Assembly (NCBI GenBank): GCA_013297985.1
Contig: JAAFIY010000016.1
Span: 1 to 46,225 of the forward strand
Length of the DNA stretch: 46,225 nt
Origin: Comamonadaceae bacterium
GTDB lineage: Bacteria; Pseudomonadota; Gammaproteobacteria; Burkholderiales; Burkholderiaceae_C
Reading direction: 5' to 3'
Shown: one piece after another, positions 19,797 to 28,029 of the stretch
Layout of the letters: every line of letters begins with the position of its first letter
Numbering within the stretch: the first letter of the stretch is position 1
Program-made: the position numbers and the translations under genes
Notes under the pieces: model-generated
What the model was told of the DNA's origin: nothing
Databases searched by the model: none
What the model saw: the letters and a program-made list of their open reading frames with translations, nothing else

Positions 19797-21827
19797 ATGG
19801 CCCGCATTCACACTTTGTTGGTGGCCAACCGCGGCGAGATTGCGCGGCGCGTCTTTGCCACGGCACGTCGGCTGGGCATTACCACGGTGGCGGTGCACAG
19901 CGTGCCCGATGCGCAGGCGCTGCATGTGCGCGAGGCCGACCGCGCCTTTGCGCTGGGTGGTGCCGCATCGGCCGATTCGTATTTGCGCGTGGATCGCATC
20001 TTGGCTGCAGCCGTGGCCACCGGCGCCAACGCCATCCACCCCGGCTATGGCTTCTTAAGCGAGAACGCCGACTTTGCCCAGGCGGTGATGGATGCAGGCC
20101 TGATCTGGGTAGGCCCGCCGCCTGCGGCCATGCGCGCCCTGGGCAGCAAAAGTGCGGCCAAGGCGCTGGCCTTGGCGCATGGCGTGCCAACGCTGCCGAG
20201 TTGGTTTGGGGCCGACCAAAGCGATGCGAACTTGGTCGCGCAGGCTGCCACCTTGGGCTTTCCGCTCATGGTGAAAGCCGCCGCAGGTGGCGGTGGTCGC
20301 GGCATGCGCCTGGTGCACCAAGCCTCCGATCTGCCCGCTGCGCTGGCCAGCGCCCGCGCCGAGGCCCTGGCCGGTTTTGGCAATACCGAGCTGTTGCTGG
20401 AGCGTGCATTGCTCAGGCCCCGCCATGTGGAAGTGCAGGTGCTGGCCGATGCCCACGGCCACTGCATCCATTTGGGCGAACGCGATTGCTCGGTGCAACG
20501 CCGCCACCAAAAGCTGATTGAAGAGTCGCCCAGCCCAGTGGTGGACGCCGCCTTGCGCGCCAAGCTGGGTGCGGCAGCCGTGGCCTTGGCGCAAGCGGCG
20601 GGCTACACCAGCGCCGGCACGGTGGAGTTTTTGCTGGACGGTGATGAATTCTTTTTGATGGAGATGAACACCCGCCTGCAGGTGGAGCACCCGGTGACTG
20701 AAGCGCTCACCGGACTTGATTTGGTGGAACAGCAACTGCGCGTGGCGCAAGGCGAGCCGCTGAACTTGGCGCAATCGCAGGTGCTGCTGCAAGGCCACGC
20801 CATTGAAGTGCGCCTGTGCGCTGAAGACGCCCAATTTGCGCCACACACCGGCACCATGGCCGTGGTGCAAGCGCCCGCCCAAGCCAGTCGATTTGCCCCT
20901 GGCCCGCTGCGCTGGGACGCCGCCATTGAGGCCGGCAGCGTGGTGTCGCCGCACTATGACTCCATGATCGCCAAGCTCATCGTGCATGCGCCCACGCGGG
21001 CGCAGGCGTGTGAGCAAGCGGCGCAAGCGCTCGATGCCCTGGTGCTGCTGGGCCTACCCACCAACCGTGCGCTGCTGGCCGCCATGCTGCGCCACCCGGT
21101 GTTTGCGGCCGGGGACGCGTTGATTCCCTTCTTGGCCGAGCACGGTGACGCTTTGCGCGAGTCGCTACAAAAAGCAGAGCAAATCCCGCCCATTTATAGG
21201 GCGCTAGCGGCTGTTTTGGTTCAAGGCTCTGGCGTCCAAGCCCCAGCCTTGAGCCCAAGCTGGCCCTTGCCCCTGCGCTTGCAAGTGGGCGACGCTGCGC
21301 CGACGGACATTGCCGCTGCGGCCCACGGCGCGGGGCGGTGGCAGTTGGGGCAACAGGTGGTGCATCTTCAGCACGGCGTAGAGCCAAGCAGCCTGCGGCT
21401 GACCGAGGCCGACGGCCACACCAGCGCCGCGTACGCCACCCAAGTGAGCGATGGCCGCTGGCATGTACAGGCGCTTGGCGTCGATGCGTGGGCGCGAGAC
21501 TTGTCGCGCAGCGCCCCGCCGGTGAGCGCCGCACAGCGCAGCCGCGAACTGCGCGCGCCGTTCAACGGCAAAGTGGCCGCCGTGTTGGCGCAGGCCGGTG
21601 ACACCGTGCGGCGTGGCCAGACCTTGGTGGTCTTGGAATCCATGAAGCTAGAACACCAATTGGCCGCTCCAGCCGACGGCGTGCTGGCTCGGGTGGCGGT
21701 GGCGGTGGGCCAACAAGTGGCGCCGGGGCTGTTGCTGGTAGAGCTGGCTGAGCCCGCCGCCCCTGCAAAGGCGGCCCCTTCGGCCAGCGCCCTTTCGGCC
21801 GCCAACCCATCGGCCGCAACCCACTAA
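19797..21827 (+). CDS. Acyl-CoA carboxylase, biotin carboxylase plus biotin carrier (alpha) subunit
   Basis: A 676-residue protein that carboxylates its own biotin with ATP and bicarbonate. Biotin carboxylase domain (1-450): IHTLLVANRGEIARRVF, NAIHPGYGFLSENADF, ATP-grasp KAAAGGGGRGMRLV, RDCSVQRRHQKLIEE and FLMEMNTRLQVEHPVTE. A linker domain follows and then the carrier domain with VLESMKLEHQ; the biotinylated Lys is K617, in an E-S-M-K rather than A-M-K-M context. The C-terminal tail is Ala/Pro-rich. Bases 21163-21221 (about residues 456-475) are a translated copy of the dispersed repeat, falling just after the carboxylase domain. A TTG at 19776 overlapping the previous stop is an alternative start; ATG 19797 fits the family start. 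Pairs with the 16852 subunit. Confidence 0.9.
   Translation: MARIHTLLVANRGEIARRVFATARRLGITTVAVHSVPDAQALHVREADRAFALGGAASADSYLRVDRILAAAVATGANAIHPGYGFLSENADFAQAVMDAGLIWVGPPPAAMRALGSKSAAKALALAHGVPTLPSWFGADQSDANLVAQAATLGFPLMVKAAAGGGGRGMRLVHQASDLPAALASARAEALAGFGNTELLLERALLRPRHVEVQVLADAHGHCIHLGERDCSVQRRHQKLIEESPSPVVDAALRAKLGAAAVALAQAAGYTSAGTVEFLLDGDEFFLMEMNTRLQVEHPVTEALTGLDLVEQQLRVAQGEPLNLAQSQVLLQGHAIEVRLCAEDAQFAPHTGTMAVVQAPAQASRFAPGPLRWDAAIEAGSVVSPHYDSMIAKLIVHAPTRAQACEQAAQALDALVLLGLPTNRALLAAMLRHPVFAAGDALIPFLAEHGDALRESLQKAEQIPPIYRALAAVLVQGSGVQAPALSPSWPLPLRLQVGDAAPTDIAAAAHGAGRWQLGQQVVHLQHGVEPSSLRLTEADGHTSAAYATQVSDGRWHVQALGVDAWARDLSRSAPPVSAAQRSRELRAPFNGKVAAVLAQAGDTVRRGQTLVVLESMKLEHQLAAPADGVLARVAVAVGQQVAPGLLLVELAEPAAPAKAAPSASALSAANPSAATH
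21163..21221 (-). repeat. Dispersed palindromic repeat, copy E6, inside a coding sequence
   Basis: Reverse-orientation member: GCTACAAAAAGCAGAGCAAA, TCCCGCCCATTTATAGGGCG, CTAGCGGCTGTTTTGGTTCA. The TATAGGGCGCTAGCGGC part matches the reverse of copy E8. It is read through in frame within the biotin carboxylase/carrier gene as QKAEQIPPIYRALAAVLVQG, in the linker after the carboxylase domain. Diverged, but length, order of blocks and composition fit the family. Confidence 0.6.
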
Positions 21828-21832
21828 GCCCT

Positions 21833-23017
21833 ATGGACACCAGCGATCTGATCCATGCCCGCGACCATCTGGTGGACGCGTGCGAACGCTTCGTGCGTGA
21901 AGCTGTGGCGCCGCACCTGGCCCAATGGGAGCGTCACGGCCAACTGCCGCTGAATCTGCATGCGCAAGCGGCCCAAGCCGGGTTGATGGCGCTGGGCTAC
22001 CCCGAAAGCGTGGGCGGCACGCCTGCGCCCTGGGCGCTGCGGCTGGCGGTGTCACGCAGCATGGCGCGCGCCAGCGGCAGCGGCGGCTTGATGGCCAGCT
22101 TGTTCACCCACCACATTGCCTTGCCGCCCATCGTGGCCCAAGGCAGCGCGGCCCTGCATCAGCAAGTGGTGCTGCCGGTTTTGGCGGGCCAGCAAATTGC
22201 GGCGCTGGCCATCACCGAACCTGGTGGTGGCTCTGACGTGGCCGCACTGCACTGCACCGCGGTGCGCGACGGTGACCACTATGTGGTCAACGGTGAAAAA
22301 ACCTACATCACCAGCGGCGTGCGCGCCCACTGGATCACGCTGGCGGTGCGGCTGGTGGAGCCCGGCCAGCCCGCGCCCAAAGGCGCACGCGGCATCACGC
22401 TGCTGGTGGTGCGCGGTGATTCACCGGGCCTCAGCCGCACGCCGCTGGCCAAGATGGGCTGGCATTGCTCAGATACCGCGCAACTGCACTTTGCCGATGT
22501 GCGGGTGCCCGTCGCGCAGCGCGTGGGGGACGAAGGCGCGGGCTTTGCGCTGATCATGGCCAACTTCAATGCCGAGCGCTTGAGCATGGCCGCCATGGCG
22601 CTGGGTTTTGCCGAAGCCTGCTATGCCGAAGCGCTGGCCTGGGCGCAGCAACGCCACACCTTTGGCGCGCCGCTTGTGGCGCACCAGGCGCTGCGCCACA
22701 AGCTGATGGACATGCAGCAGCGCATCCGTGCCGGGCTGGCCTGGCTGGACCAGTTGGCGCGTGAGGCCGACGCAGCCGATGCGGCAAGCCAAGCCCCCAA
22801 CGGCGACTGGGTGGCCGGGGTGTGCCTGCTGAAGAACCACGCTACCGACACCATGCAGTGGTGCGCGGATGCCGCCATCCAGGTGCTGGGTGGGCTGGGC
22901 TACATGCAAGGCGGCGTGAGCGAGCGGGTGTACCGAGAAGCCAAGGTGATGCAAATTGGCGGCGGCAGCAGCGAAATCATGCGTGATTTGGCCGCGCGCC
23001 AATTGGGTGTGGTGTAG
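21833..23017 (+). CDS. Acyl-CoA dehydrogenase
   Basis: A 394-residue flavin dehydrogenase, second in the cluster. ALAITEPGGGSDVAALHCTA (about 127-146), KTYITSGVRAHW, KMGWHCSDTAQLHFADVRVP and QVLGGLGYMQGGVSERVYRE, GGGSSEIMRD show all standard segments. The E-P-G-G-G-S-D variant and GGGSSE ending are typical of medium/branched-chain and YdiO-like members. Compared with the 18598 protein it is well diverged, so the two probably act on different intermediates. The start is 5 bp after the carboxylase alpha stop, which supports one transcript. The last residues LGVV are followed after 7 bp by the YigI-type thioesterase gene. Confidence 0.88.
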   Translation: MDTSDLIHARDHLVDACERFVREAVAPHLAQWERHGQLPLNLHAQAAQAGLMALGYPESVGGTPAPWALRLAVSRSMARASGSGGLMASLFTHHIALPPIVAQGSAALHQQVVLPVLAGQQIAALAITEPGGGSDVAALHCTAVRDGDHYVVNGEKTYITSGVRAHWITLAVRLVEPGQPAPKGARGITLLVVRGDSPGLSRTPLAKMGWHCSDTAQLHFADVRVPVAQRVGDEGAGFALIMANFNAERLSMAAMALGFAEACYAEALAWAQQRHTFGAPLVAHQALRHKLMDMQQRIRAGLAWLDQLAREADAADAASQAPNGDWVAGVCLLKNHATDTMQWCADAAIQVLGGLGYMQGGVSERVYREAKVMQIGGGSSEIMRDLAARQLGVV

Positions 23018-23024
23018 TTCTTGG

Positions 23025-23558
23025 ATGACCGAGCGCCTGAGCAAATCCATGCCCCATCGCAAACCTGCGCACCCCGACACCGGCAAGCCCTTTGACGCGG
23101 TGCGAGACGCCGACTTCACTACGGGCCTGCGCCGCATTTTTGAAGAGCGCATCGTCTTCAACCAAGTGCTGGGTTTGAAGTTAGACGACTTTGGCCCGGC
23201 GGTGGTGCGTGCCCACATCGATATGCGGCCCGAACTGGTCGGCCACTACGACTACGGCCGCTTGCACGGTGGCGTGATCAGCGCCACGCTGGACGCCATG
23301 GGTGGGCTTGCGGTGATGGCCGCCATTGGCGACCGGCACCGTGACGAGCCTGCGGCGCAGCGCCTGCAACGATTTGCCAAGCTCGGCACGATTGATTTGC
23401 GCATTGACTACTTGCGCCCAGGCATGGGTGAACGCTTTGTGCTCACTGCCGAAGTACTGCGATTGGGCTCACGCGTGGCCAACACCCGCATGAGCTTTTT
23501 GGCGGCTGACGGCACCACGCTGCAGGCGGTGGGGGCGGCGGCTTACATCGTGTCCTAG
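23025..23558 (+). CDS. yigI: PaaI/YigI-type acyl-CoA thioesterase
   Basis: A 177-residue hotdog-fold thioesterase. VFNQVLGLKLDDF, the catalytic-helix segment RLHGGVISATLDAMGGLAV and the strand GTIDLRIDYLRPGMGERF, followed by VLRLGSRVANTRMSF, closely follow E. coli YigI (R-x3-MGTIDLRVDYLRPGRGERF). YigI hydrolyses medium- to long-chain acyl-CoA. It closes the carboxylase cluster and presumably recycles CoA from stalled intermediates. The frame is open upstream into the dehydrogenase gene, but ATG 23025 lies 8 bp after that stop. A downstream ATG (MPHRKP) eight codons in is an alternative. Confidence 0.85.
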   Translation: MTERLSKSMPHRKPAHPDTGKPFDAVRDADFTTGLRRIFEERIVFNQVLGLKLDDFGPAVVRAHIDMRPELVGHYDYGRLHGGVISATLDAMGGLAVMAAIGDRHRDEPAAQRLQRFAKLGTIDLRIDYLRPGMGERFVLTAEVLRLGSRVANTRMSFLAADGTTLQAVGAAAYIVS

Positions 23559-23594
23559 GCCCCGCGCGCTTGGGGCGCCGGAGCGCCTGCGGCC

Positions 23595-23975
23595 CTAGAT
23601 TTCTTCTGACGCTGCAAAGTCCAGTTCGACCTTGGCGCCGTTAGGGTCGTGGCTGAAGAGTTGCCAGGCGCCAGAGTCTTTCTGGCGGCGCAAGTCATAG
23701 GCCAGGCCGCGTTCGTCAAAACGGGCCTTGGTGGCCTTGAGATCACTGGCGGTGAAAGCCAGGTGGTCGATCACCCCAGTGCGAAGCGCGGGCATGGGCC
23801 TGTCCCAGTAGATGTGCAGCAGCGCTTGGCTGCCACCTGGCGCATACAGCCAAGCACCGGCAAAGCCCAGATCAGGGCGGTGCCCTTCCACCAGGCCCAG
23901 CACGCTGCAATAGAAGTCGAGCGTCTTCACCCGGTCTTCCGCCGTGATGGTGAAGTGGTTCATGCCGCTGATCAC
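23595..23975 (-). CDS. VOC (glyoxalase/bleomycin resistance) family protein
   Basis: A 126-residue single-module vicinal oxygen chelate protein. The beta-alpha-beta3 halves are visible: MNHFTITAEDRVKTLDFYCS (first metal His), then VIDHLAFTASDLKATKARF (second His) and HDPNGAKVELDF (metal Glu). Members include glyoxalase I-like, epimerase and resistance proteins; substrate is unknown. It is convergent with the YigI-type gene, 36 bp apart, and 34 bp downstream of the substrate-binding protein gene on the same strand, so it may be the last gene of the liv-type operon. GTG 23975 has GGAAG 7-8 bases upstream and gives the common MISG-MNH start; ATG 23963 is the alternative. Confidence 0.82.
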   Translation of the reverse strand: MISGMNHFTITAEDRVKTLDFYCSVLGLVEGHRPDLGFAGAWLYAPGGSQALLHIYWDRPMPALRTGVIDHLAFTASDLKATKARFDERGLAYDLRRQKDSGAWQLFSHDPNGAKVELDFAASEEI

Positions 23976-24009
23976 GCTGCGACTTCCCCGCTAACGGCCT
24001 TAGTTGGCC

Positions 24010-25200
24010 TTAGTTGCCGCCTACGTATTCACCCACCACCTTCCAGCGGCCGTCGGTGATTTGTGACAAGCGGCTGGCGTTGCTGCCCAGGCGCTTTTGC
24101 GGGCCGAACTTCATTTCGCCGGTGCCGAAGATATCGGGCGGGATGGTCATGGTGTCCATGGCTTTAATGAAGCTGTCGGTGGTGAGGTTGGGGCCTGCTT
24201 TTTGCGCTGCACGAATAAACGAATCCATGATGACGTAGCCGTACACGCTGAACACGGTGGGGTCTTCATTGAACTTGGTCTTGAACTTGTTGGCCCAAAA
24301 GCGCACCGGCTGGCTGGCGTCATCCAGATAGGGGTGCTGTGCCGTCATGGCGGCAAAGATGCCGTTCATGGCAGGGCCGCCCAGACGGTGAATCAGGTCG
24401 GTGTAGGCCGCGCTGCTGCCAAAGAACACCGGGTTAAAGCCGGTCTTGCGCGATTCGCCCACGGTGCCAATGGTTTCGCGAATGATGGTGCCCAGCACCA
24501 CCAAGTCGCAGTTGGCGGCCTTCATGCGCGCCACTTGGCTGGTGAAGTCTGTTGCGCCGCGCTTGTAGCTGGTGCGTTCCACCAGGGTCTGGTTGACGGC
24601 TTTCAAGCCTTCTTCAGCGCCGCGCAGCACTTCCAGGCCGAATTCATCGTCTTGGTAAATGATGCAAGGCTTGGTGGTTTTGCGCTCGGCCACCAGCTTG
24701 GGCAGCAGCAGGCGCATCTGGTCGTAGTAGGTGGCAAAGGCCGAAAACTTCAGGCGGTGGAAGGGGTCGAACATTTCACGCGCAGCAGTCACCGGCATGA
24801 AGTTGATGACGTTTTTCTCAAACTGCACCGGCATGGCGGCCATATTCTGTGCCGTGCCCAAGTGGCCCACCATGGCAAAGATCTTGTCTTGGTTCACGAG
24901 CTTCTGCGCGCCCAACACAGCGCGGCGCGGGTCATAGCCAGAGTCTTCCACCTGCAGCTTCAGGCGCCGACCGTTGATGCCGCCTTGTTCGTTGACTTCA
25001 TCCACCCGCAGCATCATGCCCAGGCGGGTCTGCTTGCCAAAGCCTGCGATGGGGCCTGACAAATCTTGAATCGTGCCCACCACAATTTCATTGCGGCTGA
25101 CGCCTTGCTGGGCTTGCGCGGGCGCGGCAGCCAGCATGGCCAAGGCCAGGCCGGTGGCGGTAAACAGGCGGCGGCTGGCCGCAGCGGGGATGAGTTTCAT
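24010..25200 (-). CDS. Liv-type ABC transporter periplasmic binding protein
   Basis: A 396-residue periplasmic receptor. The signal peptide (MKLIPAAASRRLFTATGLAL ... APAQA) is followed by VSRNEIVVGTIQDLSGPIAG, the usual first strand of the type I receptor family (LivK-like). Other landmarks are QGGINGRRLKLQVEDSGYDP and FAMVGHLGTAQN. The family binds amino acids, but those encoded beside acyl-CoA ligases and livHMGF genes in betaproteobacteria often bind aromatic or aliphatic carboxylates. It is separated from the ligase by 111 bp containing repeat E7, which may raise or uncouple receptor expression. A strong AGGAG lies 11 bases before ATG. Confidence 0.9.
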   Translation of the reverse strand: MKLIPAAASRRLFTATGLALAMLAAAPAQAQQGVSRNEIVVGTIQDLSGPIAGFGKQTRLGMMLRVDEVNEQGGINGRRLKLQVEDSGYDPRRAVLGAQKLVNQDKIFAMVGHLGTAQNMAAMPVQFEKNVINFMPVTAAREMFDPFHRLKFSAFATYYDQMRLLLPKLVAERKTTKPCIIYQDDEFGLEVLRGAEEGLKAVNQTLVERTSYKRGATDFTSQVARMKAANCDLVVLGTIIRETIGTVGESRKTGFNPVFFGSSAAYTDLIHRLGGPAMNGIFAAMTAQHPYLDDASQPVRFWANKFKTKFNEDPTVFSVYGYVIMDSFIRAAQKAGPNLTTDSFIKAMDTMTIPPDIFGTGEMKFGPQKRLGSNASRLSQITDGRWKVVGEYVGGN

Positions 25201-25243
25201 GGTGTCAAGGTCTCCTACGGGTTTTCAGGGTCTGGGCGGGTAT

Positions 25244-25293
25244 CGCTATTATTTTTGTAGCTACTTAGGCTGTATTTCAGGGCGGTAGAGGCT
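25244..25293 (-). repeat. Dispersed palindromic repeat, copy E7
   Basis: Plus strand reads CGCTATTATTTTTGTAGCTA, CTTAGGCTGTATTTCAGGGC, GGTAGAGGC, a reverse copy of the family and close to its usual form. It lies between the acyl-CoA ligase and the binding-protein gene, both minus-strand, so in their transcript it reads in forward orientation. Confidence 0.75.
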
Positions 25294-25311
25294 GATCCGA
25301 CTTAGATCGCA

Positions 25312-27192
25312 TCAGCGGTACATGGCCTCAATCTGCTCGGCATACTTTTGCTGCACCAGCTTGCGTTTGAGCTTCATGGTGGGCGTGAGTTCTTCGTCTT
25401 CAGCGCTGAGTTGGGTGTCAAGCAGCCAGAATTTTTTGACCTGTTCCACCCGCGCAAACTTCTTATTGGCCGCATCCAGCACGTCTTGAATGAGCTGCTG
25501 CACCTGCGGTGATTTGGTCAGGCTGGCGTAGTTGGAAAAGGGCACGTCGTTGTCTTGTGCGTACTTCTCGACGTTGTCTTGGTCGATCATGATGATGCAG
25601 GTCAGATAAGCCCGCTTGTCACCAATCACCACGGCATCAGTGATGTAGGGTGAAAACTTCAGTTCGTTTTCAATTTCGCTGGGGGTGACGTTCTTGCCAC
25701 CGGCCGTGATGATGATGTCTTTCATCCGGTCGGTGATGCGAAAGTAGCCGTGCTCGTCTTGCGTGCCCACGTCGCCAGTGTGCAGCCAGCCGTCGGTGCT
25801 GATGGTCTCGGCGGTTTTTTCGGGCTGGTTCAAATAGCCCGCAAACACGTTGTGACCCTTGACTTGAATCTCCCCGGTGTCGGGTGCCAAGCGCACTTGG
25901 GTAAACGGCGCGGCGGGGCCAATGGTGCCGGGGCGGATGGCGCCGGCCGGGTTGCCGGTGGCCGCACCGCTGGTCTCGGTCATGCCCCACACCTCGAGCA
26001 TGGGCACGCCCAGGGCCAGATACCAACGGATCAAGTCGGGCGAAATCGGCGCCGCACCGGTTACCAAATAGCGGCTGCGGTGAATGCCAATGAGCTTGCG
26101 CACATTGTTCAGCGCAATCCAGCGCGCTACCGCAAACTGCCACTTCAAGCTGCCCGGCACTGGCTTGCCTGCCAACACCAGATCCGCAATGCGCTGGCCC
26201 ACGCCAATGCCCCAGCCGTAGGCGGTTTGTTGGATGGTGCCGGCTTCTTTCAGCGCAATCATCACGGCTGAGTAAAACTTTTCCCACACCCGGGGCACGG
26301 CAGTGAACACCGTGGGCGCGATTTCACGCACGTTCTCGGGCACGGTTTCGGGGTTCTCTACAAAGTTGAGCTTGGCGCCGGTGTAGAGCGAAAAGTATTC
26401 GCCACCCATGCGCTCAGCAACATGGCACAGCGGCAAAAAGCACATGCATTCGTCGCTGTCGTAGCGCGCCAAAATCATGTTGTAACCATGCAGGGTGTGC
26501 ACCAAATTGCGGTGCAGCAGCATGGCGCCTTTGGGGCGGCCAGTGGTGCCCGAGGTGTAGACCAAGATGGCCAGGTCGTCAGCTTTCACTGCGGCGGTGC
26601 GCTGCGCCACGCAGTCGGGTTCGCGTTGCAGTTGGGCGCGGCCCAGCGCCCGCAGGTCGGCCAGACTCATGACCCCCGGGTCGGCCAAATCGCGCAGGCC
26701 TTCCATGTCAAACACCACCACTTTTTTCAGCAGGGGCAACTCGGCGCGCACCTCAAGCGCTTTGTCGAGCTGTTCGTCGTCTTCGACAAACAGCACTTCA
26801 GTGCGCGAGTCGCTGCACAGATAGTGCACTTGGCTGGCCGCGTCGGTGGGGTAAATGCCATTGGCCACGCCACCGGCCGACAAGATACCCAGGTCAGCCC
26901 ACACCCACTGCACATTGGTGTTGGACAAGATCGACGCCACCGCTTGGGGCTGCAAGCCCAACTGCATCAGGCCCGCGGCGATTTCCTTGACGGCCACGGC
27001 CGTGTCGTCCCAGGTCCAGCTGTGCCAAATGCCCAGCTCTTTTTGGCGCAACCAGACATCGGGGCCGCGTTGCTTGACGGCATTCCAAAACATCGCGGCG
27101 ATGGTGTCGCCCGGCACCACCACATCGGGGTTGGCCTGCAGGTGGGCCACGTCCCACAGGCCCGCCGGTGCTTTTAAGGTGGCTGCGTTCAC
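25312..27192 (-). CDS. Long-chain acyl-CoA synthetase (AMP-forming, FadD15-like)
   Basis: A 626-residue adenylate-forming ligase that activates a carboxylic acid to its CoA ester. Visible motifs are the AMP-binding loop YTSGTTGRPKGAM, VWGMTETSGAA, TGDVGTQDEHGYFRITDR and the hinge/catalytic region KDIIITAGGKNVTPSEIEN. The length and the I-I-T-A-G-G-K-N motif match the long-chain (ACSBG/FadD15) group. It lies between the ABC ATPase and the binding protein, so the imported acid is probably trapped as CoA thioester at once. GTG 27192 is preferred: GGAGATAAGG precedes it, and it is 4 bp after the ATPase stop; a start further upstream would overlap the ATPase gene. Confidence 0.9.
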   Translation of the reverse strand: MNAATLKAPAGLWDVAHLQANPDVVVPGDTIAAMFWNAVKQRGPDVWLRQKELGIWHSWTWDDTAVAVKEIAAGLMQLGLQPQAVASILSNTNVQWVWADLGILSAGGVANGIYPTDAASQVHYLCSDSRTEVLFVEDDEQLDKALEVRAELPLLKKVVVFDMEGLRDLADPGVMSLADLRALGRAQLQREPDCVAQRTAAVKADDLAILVYTSGTTGRPKGAMLLHRNLVHTLHGYNMILARYDSDECMCFLPLCHVAERMGGEYFSLYTGAKLNFVENPETVPENVREIAPTVFTAVPRVWEKFYSAVMIALKEAGTIQQTAYGWGIGVGQRIADLVLAGKPVPGSLKWQFAVARWIALNNVRKLIGIHRSRYLVTGAAPISPDLIRWYLALGVPMLEVWGMTETSGAATGNPAGAIRPGTIGPAAPFTQVRLAPDTGEIQVKGHNVFAGYLNQPEKTAETISTDGWLHTGDVGTQDEHGYFRITDRMKDIIITAGGKNVTPSEIENELKFSPYITDAVVIGDKRAYLTCIIMIDQDNVEKYAQDNDVPFSNYASLTKSPQVQQLIQDVLDAANKKFARVEQVKKFWLLDTQLSAEDEELTPTMKLKRKLVQQKYAEQIEAMYR

Positions 27193-27196
27193 GGCC

Positions 27197-27994
27197 TTAT
27201 CTCCAGTTCTTCTTTTTCTTCCAGCGGCGCTCACCGCGCACACCGGCGTCTTTCATGCCGAGGTAGAACTCTTTGATGTCTTCTTTTTCGCGCAGCCGGG
27301 CACAGGTGTCTTCCATCACGATGCGACCGTTTTCGAGCACATAGCCGTAGTCGGCGGCGTTCAGTGCCATATTGGCGTTTTGCTCGACCAACAGCAGCGT
27401 GGTGCCGCGCTCGCGGTTGATGCGCACCACGATCTCAAAGATTTCTTTGGTGAGCTTCGGCGACAGGCCCAGGCTGGGTTCGTCCAGCAGGATCAAATCG
27501 GGGTCGGCCATCAAAGCGCGGCTGATCGCCAGCATTTGCTGCTGGCCGCCGGATAGCAAACCGGCGTCTTGCGCAGCCCGCTCACGCAGGATCGGAAAGT
27601 AGCCAAACACCATTTCCACGTCACGCGCCACGCCGTCGCGGTCGCGCCGGGTGTAGGCGCCCATCAGCAGGTTGTCGCGCACCGACAGCAGCGGGAACAC
27701 CTCGCGCCCTTCAGGTACATGCACTAGGCCGCTTTGCACAATGTGCGCCGGGTCGCGGGCGGTGATGTCTTGGCCTTTGAATTCCACCGAGCCGCGACGC
27801 GGATCAATGATGCCGCTGATGGTTTTCAAAATGGTGGTTTTGCCCGCGCCGTTGCTGCCCAGCACGGTGGCAATTTCGCCGCGTCGCACCTGCAGGCTCA
27901 CGCCGCGGATGGCCTTGATGGGGCCATAGGCGCTCTCGACGTTCAAAAGCTTTAAGACCGGTTCGTCTGACACGGTGGGCGGTTGCGTACTCAT
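27197..27994 (-). CDS. livF: Liv-type ABC transporter ATPase (LivF-like)
   Basis: A 265-residue ABC ATPase. Walker A GSNGAGKTT, signature LSGGQQQMLAISRAL, Walker B LILLDEPSLGL, and the H-loop replaced by the LLLVEQN switch typical of LivF. It energises import through the LivH/LivM permeases with LivG. The C-terminus has an unusual basic tail (RRWKKKKNWR) beyond the normal end. It is followed 4 bp later by the acyl-CoA ligase gene, binding transport and activation into one operon. Confidence 0.92.
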   Translation of the reverse strand: MSTQPPTVSDEPVLKLLNVESAYGPIKAIRGVSLQVRRGEIATVLGSNGAGKTTILKTISGIIDPRRGSVEFKGQDITARDPAHIVQSGLVHVPEGREVFPLLSVRDNLLMGAYTRRDRDGVARDVEMVFGYFPILRERAAQDAGLLSGGQQQMLAISRALMADPDLILLDEPSLGLSPKLTKEIFEIVVRINRERGTTLLLVEQNANMALNAADYGYVLENGRIVMEDTCARLREKEDIKEFYLGMKDAGVRGERRWKKKKNWR

Positions 27995-28029
27995 GGGCGT
28001 ATCGGTGAAGTGCGGGGTGGCAACGCGTG

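Noticed and set aside
24097..25059. A 320-codon plus-strand open frame antisense to the liv-type binding protein
   Set aside because: His/Gly/Ala-rich composition typical of shadow frames; the minus-strand frame has a signal peptide and family motifs.
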